64,000 bases of DNA from Streptomyces glaucescens. Its GTDB lineage: Bacteria > Actinomycetota > Actinomycetes > Streptomycetales > Streptomycetaceae. Below the pieces are notes generated by a model. That model searched no databases. It saw only the letters and a program-made list of their open reading frames with translations, and was not told the DNA's origin. Below are positions 60,048-64,000 of the stretch, in pieces; positions within the stretch are counted from its first letter, which is position 1; every line of letters starts with the position of its first letter. The stretch covers positions 3,527,001 through 3,591,000 of the forward strand of contig NZ_CP009438.1 in the NCBI RefSeq assembly GCF_000761215.1, written 5' to 3'. Both the position numbers and the translations under genes were made by a program.

Positions 60048-60656
60048 GTGACAGGTACCCCTTCCGTGGCTATCCAGGGTAACACGGATACGGCGTCTTC
60101 TGAATGGCGTTTTCGCAGGTCAGGGCATATCTCGGGGCTTGACAACAGCGACGGGGACGTGCTGCGCGGGGTCTGCGGAAGAAGGTATTCGCAGGTGAGG
60201 GCGGTTGTCCGGGCCGGGCGAAACGGGCACGTCACACACCGCCGACACGTCTCACGGACGGCCGAACATCCCCATATGTCCGGTTCCGCGCGCGCGACTT
60301 CCGCTACTCCGTTCGGTGCGTGCAGGCGGGTACGAGACGATTCCGAAATTGATCACGCCATCCGATCCTGTCGCACACCGTGATCAATTCCGGGGCCGGT
60401 CACACATTCCTCCACGGAAATTTCGCGCACCGCCGGGGGCCGTATGCCGAACCGTTTGGCCGGTGTCTTACCGGGCGGCCTTACCGGGGGGCTTATGGGA
60501 AAGCCGGGCGGTACCCCCCGGCTGAGCGAACGACGCTCCACGGGGAGGGTCGGGTGCGGCGGCGCGGGAACGGCTCGGTAACCTGGGGCCGCTGACAGCC
60601 ACTTAGGGCGGCTTTACAAGGGAAGCTGCCCCTGCGTTCAAGGAGTTGCCGCCGCC
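60048..60656. other. 600-base intergenic region upstream of carD and the lipoprotein gene
   Basis: No gene I can support. Divergent flanking genes mean it holds both promoters. TTGACA at 60139-60144 is a good -35 but I could not find a matching -10. AT-richer pockets occur near 60060-60110 and 60340-60420. AAGGAG at 60640-60645 is the ribosome-binding site of the lipoprotein gene. Confidence 0.5.
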
Positions 60657-61304
60657 GTGAGCAGCAGCCTTCGACGCGGCGCCCTCGCCGCCTCCGCCAT
60701 CGCGTTCTCGATCGCCTCGCTCGCCGCCTGCGGCGCCGGCAACAACGCCCAGACGCTGGAGATCAAGCCGGACAACGCGGCCACCAGTGTCGGTGACATC
60801 AAGATCCAGAACGCCATCGTCATCACCCAGCCCGACCCCGAGGCGACCGGGCCCGCCGTTGTCTCCGCCACCGTCTTCAACGGCGGCGACCGTCCCCAGA
60901 CGCTGGACCGCATCACGCTGGAAGGGATCGGCGAGGCCGTCGAGATCAAGCCCGCCCCCGGGGGCGAGGGCAAGCTGACCGTCCCGGCCGGCGGGTCCAT
61001 CGTCATCGGCGGCAAGGACAACGCCTCCGCCGTGCTGAAGGACGGCGAGGGCCTGACCGACGGCGACGCCCAGAAGGTCACCTTCTCCTTCAGCCAGACC
61101 GGCGACGTGAGCCTGGAGGCCTTCGTCGTCCCGGCCGGGGGCCACTTCGCCGAGTGGGGCCCGACCGAGGTCCCCGCCGCCCCGGGCGCCACCCCGTCCG
61201 CGAGCGCCTCCCTCTCGGGCGACGCCTCCCCGTCCGGTGACGCCTCCCCGTCCGGCGGCGCCTCCGCGTCCTCCTCCGCGGATCACGACGTGGCCGGTCA
61301 CTGA
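60657..61304 (+). CDS. DUF461-like lipoprotein
   Basis: 215 residues from GTG 60657. Type II signal peptide RRGALAASAIAFSIASLAAC with the lipidated Cys in the SLAAC lipobox. The mature domain is a beta-sandwich (IKIQNAIVITQPDPEATGPA; VVSATVFNGGDRPQTLDRI; VPAGGSIVIGGKDNASAVL) resembling the copper-chaperone-like PCu(A)C/DUF461 group, but lacking its Met/His copper motif. The C-terminus is a Ser/Ala/Gly repeat tail (GDASPSGDASPSGG). It sits beside phoRP; a link to phosphate is not evident. Confidence 0.75.
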   Translation: MSSSLRRGALAASAIAFSIASLAACGAGNNAQTLEIKPDNAATSVGDIKIQNAIVITQPDPEATGPAVVSATVFNGGDRPQTLDRITLEGIGEAVEIKPAPGGEGKLTVPAGGSIVIGGKDNASAVLKDGEGLTDGDAQKVTFSFSQTGDVSLEAFVVPAGGHFAEWGPTEVPAAPGATPSASASLSGDASPSGDASPSGGASASSSADHDVAGH

Positions 61305-61309
61305 CGTAC

Positions 61310-61349
61310 GACGAAGGGCGGGGCCCCACCGGGAGCCCCGCCCTTCGTC
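61310..61349. terminator. Bidirectional terminator between lipoprotein and phoP
   Basis: A 15-base perfect stem, GACGAAGGGCGGGGC (61310-61324) with its complement at 61335-61349, in the gap between convergent genes. Confidence 0.9.
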
Positions 61350-61369
61350 ATGTCCCCTGCGCGGCCGGC

Positions 61370-62050
61370 CTACGGCTCGAACTTGTAGCCGAGGCCGCGC
61401 ACCGTCACCAGGTACCGGGGGGCACCCGGGTCCGGCTCGATCTTGGCGCGCAGCCGCTTGACGTGGACGTCCAGCGTCTTGGTGTCGCCCACGTAGTCGG
61501 CACCCCACACCCGGTCGATGAGCTGCATCCGGGTCAGCACCCGGCCGGCGTTGCGCAGCAGCATCTCCAGCAGGTCGAACTCCTTGAGCGGCAGGTCGAC
61601 CTTCGAGCCGCCGACCGTGACCACGTGCCGGTCGACGTCCATCCGCACCGGACCGGCCTCCAGGGCGGCCGGGGCCACCTCCTCGGGCTCACCGCGGCGG
61701 CGCAGCACCGCGCGGATCCGCGCCACCAGCTCGCGCGAGGAGAACGGCTTGGTGACGTAGTCGTCGGCCCCTATCTCCAGTCCGACGACCTTGTCGATCT
61801 CGCTGTCCTTGGCGGTCACCATGATCACGGGGACGTTCGAGCGGCCGCGCAGCTGGCGGCACACCTCGGTGCCGGGCAGCCCCGGCAGCATCAGGTCGAG
61901 GAGCACGAGGTCGGCGCCGTTGCGCTCGAACTCGTCGAGTCCGTCGGGCCCGGTGGTCGCGACCGCGACCTCGAAGCCCTCCTTGCGGAGCATGTACGAC
62001 AGGGCGTCGGAGAAGGACTCCTCGTCCTCGACGACGAGCACACGGGTCAC
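61370..62050 (-). CDS. phoP: Response regulator PhoP
   Basis: 226 residues from ATG 62048-62050. OmpR-family regulator of phosphate starvation, also a main switch of antibiotic production in Streptomyces. Receiver domain: VLVVEDEESFSDALSYM with the acidic pocket, phospho-acceptor D52 in VLLDLMLPGLPG, and VTAKDSEIDKVVGLEIGADD. The winged-helix effector has LPLKEFDLLEMLLRNAGRVL and DVHVKRLRAKIEPDPGAPRY. Its start overlaps the phoR stop by four bases. It binds PHO boxes such as that at 63416. Confidence 0.95.
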   Translation of the reverse strand: MTRVLVVEDEESFSDALSYMLRKEGFEVAVATTGPDGLDEFERNGADLVLLDLMLPGLPGTEVCRQLRGRSNVPVIMVTAKDSEIDKVVGLEIGADDYVTKPFSSRELVARIRAVLRRRGEPEEVAPAALEAGPVRMDVDRHVVTVGGSKVDLPLKEFDLLEMLLRNAGRVLTRMQLIDRVWGADYVGDTKTLDVHVKRLRAKIEPDPGAPRYLVTVRGLGYKFEP

Positions 62051-63342
62051 GGAAGGACCTCCGGGGCGGGAAGTGTTTCTTCGTACGGGGGTGCGTCAGG
62101 GGACATGCTGCGGGACCGGCCGCGCTCCCCGCCGCCGGCGGAGCGGTGGTGCGCCCCGCCGCCGGCCGAACCGGGGTGCGACCGGTCGCGGGCGGCGCCC
62201 GCCTCCGGCAGCCGCAGGGTGAAGGTGGAGCCCTGTCCCTCGGAGCTCCACACCGTGACCTCCCCGCCGTGCGAGGCGGCCACGTGCTTGACGATGGCCA
62301 GGCCGAGCCCCGTGCCGCCGGTGGCGCGGGAACGGGCCGGGTCCACCCGGTAGAAGCGCTCGAAGATGCGCTCCTTGTCCTTGTCGGAGATGCCTATGCC
62401 CTGGTCGGTCACGGCTATCTCGATCATGTCACCGCCCGGCGCGGCCACCCGGCGGGCGGCGATGCCGACGCGGGTACGGGCGGGCGAGTAGTTCACGGCG
62501 TTCTCGACCAGGTTGCCGAGGGCCGCCGCGAGCTGGCCCCGGTTGCCCCAGACCCGCAGACCCGCGGCGCCTCCGGCGGCCATGGTGATCTGCTTGGTGG
62601 AGGCCGCGTGCCGGCAGCGGTCGACGGCCTCGGCGACCAGCTCGTCCACCGTGACCGGCTCGGCGTCCTCCAGCGGGTCGTCGTTCTGCACCCGGGAGAG
62701 GTCGATCAGCTCCTGCACCAGGTTGGTCAGCCGGGTCGCCTCGATCTGCATCCGCCCGGCGAAGCGCTGCACGGCCTCCGGGTCGTCGGAGGCGTCCATG
62801 ACCGCCTCCGACAGGAGGGAGAGCGCGCCGACGGGTGTCTTCAGCTCATGGCTCACGTTCGCCACGAAGTCGCGCCGTACCGCTTCTATCCGGCGGGCCT
62901 CCGTCAGGTCCTCGACCAGCAGGAGCACCAGCCGGGAGCCGAGCGGGGCGACCCGGGCGGAGACCGCGAGGGCCTCGCCGCGGCCGGTGCCGCGCCGGGG
63001 CAGGTCCAGTTCCACCTGCCGTATCTCGCCGTCGCGGCGGGTGTCGCGGGCCATCTGGAGCATCGGCTCCACGGCCAGCTCGCCGCCGCGGACCAGGCCG
63101 AGGGCGTACGCCGCCGAGCTGGCCTTGACGACGGCGTCGGCCTCGTCCAGGACCACGGCCGAGGACCGCAGCACGGACAGGACCGTGTCGACGCCCGGCG
63201 GGAGCACCGGATCGGTGTGCAGGGAGGTGCGGGTGGGCCGCTTCAGGTCGCGTTCGCTCCAGCGGAACGCCAGCATGGCGATGACACCGGTCAGTACCCC
63301 GGCGATCGCTGCCGCTGCGGCGACCGCCGCGTTCACGTCCAT
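62047..63342 (-). CDS. phoR: Sensor histidine kinase PhoR
   Basis: 431 residues from ATG 63340-63342. One N-terminal membrane segment (VAAAAAIAGVLTGVIAMLAF), a PAS-like linker (~55-150), the dimerisation domain with phospho-acceptor H165 in ANVSHELKTPVGAL, and an ATPase domain with GNLVENAVNYSP (N box), VTDQGIGISDKDKERIFERF (G1/F box) and GGTGLGLAIVKHVAASHGG (G2). The C-terminal ~50 residues are low complexity. It phosphorylates PhoP when phosphate is scarce. Confidence 0.95.
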   Translation of the reverse strand: MDVNAAVAAAAAIAGVLTGVIAMLAFRWSERDLKRPTRTSLHTDPVLPPGVDTVLSVLRSSAVVLDEADAVVKASSAAYALGLVRGGELAVEPMLQMARDTRRDGEIRQVELDLPRRGTGRGEALAVSARVAPLGSRLVLLLVEDLTEARRIEAVRRDFVANVSHELKTPVGALSLLSEAVMDASDDPEAVQRFAGRMQIEATRLTNLVQELIDLSRVQNDDPLEDAEPVTVDELVAEAVDRCRHAASTKQITMAAGGAAGLRVWGNRGQLAAALGNLVENAVNYSPARTRVGIAARRVAAPGGDMIEIAVTDQGIGISDKDKERIFERFYRVDPARSRATGGTGLGLAIVKHVAASHGGEVTVWSSEGQGSTFTLRLPEAGAARDRSHPGSAGGGAHHRSAGGGERGRSRSMSPDAPPYEETLPAPEVLP

Positions 63343-63415
63343 GCGACCAGGTTAGGCATGTCGTCCGGCGTGCCCACAGCCATCGGCGGGCGAGCTCGAA
63401 CACTCGTCGCCCAGA

Positions 63416-63448
63416 GTTCACCCGGGAGCCAGTGACGGTTCATTTGGG
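63416..63448. promoter_or_regulatory. PHO box between phoR and phoU
   Basis: Three 11-base units: GTTCACCCGGG (63416-63426), a degenerate AGCCAGTGACG (63427-63437), and GTTCATTTGGG (63438-63448). The first and third match the Streptomyces direct-repeat consensus GTTCACC-like heptamer plus four. This is the PhoP binding site for the divergent phoRP and phoU promoters, giving autoregulation. Confidence 0.85.
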
Positions 63449-63578
63449 ATGGCGGAAACGGACGCGTGGAGGACGGAACGTGGGAGCGTGGGGTTGATGG
63501 CACGGGTTTTCGGCAAGGGGCCCGGCGGTCCCTGAAACCCCCGGACTCCCCGGAACGACGCACGAGAGGGAAACCCTG

Positions 63579-64000
63579 ATGCGGGACGCGTACCACGAGG
63601 AACTGGACTCGATCGGCGACGGGCTGGTCGAGATGGCCCGGCTGGTCGGGTCGGCGATCGGGCGCGCCACCACGGCCATCCTCGACGCCGATCTGAAGCT
63701 GGCCGAGAACGTGATCGAGGCCGACCAGAAGGTCGACGCCCTCCACCACGACCTGGAGGCGCGGGCGATAGCCCTGCTGGCCCGGCAGCAGCCGGTGGCG
63801 ACGGATCTGCGGATCGTCGTCACCTCGCTGCGCATGTCGGCCGACCTGGAGCGCTCCGGCGACCTGGCCCAGCACGTGGCGAAGCTCGCCCGGCTGCGCT
63901 TCCCCCAGCGCGCGGTCCCGCACGACCTGCACGCGACCATCCTGGAGATGGGCCAGCTCGCCCAGCGCCTGATGGCCAAGGCGGCGGAGGTGCTGGTCAC
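63579..64000 (+). CDS. phoU: Phosphate-signalling protein PhoU, N-terminal part
   Basis: The first 140 residues from ATG 63579 (GAGAGGG upstream); the gene runs off the window. Opening MRDAYHEELDSIGDGLVEMA is the first helix of the PhoU three-helix bundle; VIEADQKVDALHHDLEARAI has the metal-binding E/D-x-x-x-D pattern, and RIVVTSLRMSADLERSGDLA is the family hallmark. PhoU tunes PhoR output with the Pst transporter. Divergent from phoRP. Confidence 0.94.
   Translation, partial: MRDAYHEELDSIGDGLVEMARLVGSAIGRATTAILDADLKLAENVIEADQKVDALHHDLEARAIALLARQQPVATDLRIVVTSLRMSADLERSGDLAQHVAKLARLRFPQRAVPHDLHATILEMGQLAQRLMAKAAEVLV

Overview
The window is chromosomal DNA of a Streptomyces. It has very high G+C with GC-rich third codon positions and many GTG starts. 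The gene set is typical of the genus: murQ/PTS, groEL2, thrC, otsA/otsB, nagK-nagA, the diguanylate cyclase CdgB, msiK, cysS, ispD/ispF, carD and phoU-phoR-phoP. Gene order, as far as I remember it, matches the S. coelicolor SCO4228-SCO4310 interval read in reverse.

Layout. 1-35600 is core chromosome. It holds an HD-hydrolase fragment, a MurR/RpiR regulator with murQ and a PTS permease (N-acetylmuramate recycling), an old-yellow-enzyme reductase, groEL2 with CIRCE operators, a cold-shock gene, and a MoaD-like carrier with threonine synthase. Next come a GpgS-like glycosyltransferase and trehalose synthesis (otsA, otsB), then an amino-sugar cluster (sugar-binding lipoprotein, ROK kinase, nagA, PfkB kinase) with DasR-like sites in its divergent promoter. 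The rest is cdgB, several acetyltransferases, arfB, a TerD protein, an M1 peptidase and oxidoreductases. 50665-64000 is again core: tRNA-Thr, msiK, a nucleotidyltransferase, DoxX protein, rlmB, cysS, ispF, ispD, carD, a lipoprotein, and phoP/phoR divergent from phoU across a PHO box.

35644-50634 is an integrated actinomycete integrative and conjugative element (AICE) of about 14.9 kb. A 43-bp direct repeat bounds it, and the right copy lies inside the 3' part of tRNA-Thr(UGU). Its parts, left to right: an AT-richer cargo gene encoding a HEPN-motif protein; a P-loop kinase and a GntR regulator facing a symmetric four-site operator; a tightly overlapping transfer operon (DUF6284-like, PycTM-like membrane protein, SpdB-like, small proteins, the FtsK-like translocase TraB); a repeat-rich candidate transfer locus; Spd-type proteins; a cytosine-C5 DNA methyltransferase with an overlapping second reading frame; a primase-polymerase and DUF3631 ATPase replication pair; a ten-copy iteron cluster with a 13-bp-stem hairpin; and xis and int next to the attachment site.

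The element therefore carries excision/integration, autonomous replication, double-stranded DNA transfer and regulation, plus a probable host-defence cargo. The HEPN gene is the best candidate for an undescribed system. It differs sharply in base composition, sits at the variable end of the element, carries a canonical RNxxxH motif and one rare TTA codon, and has no recognisable partner antitoxin. The iterons, the clt-like repeats, the paired integrase arm sites and the dual-frame methyltransferase region are structural signals that the gene calls alone do not explain.
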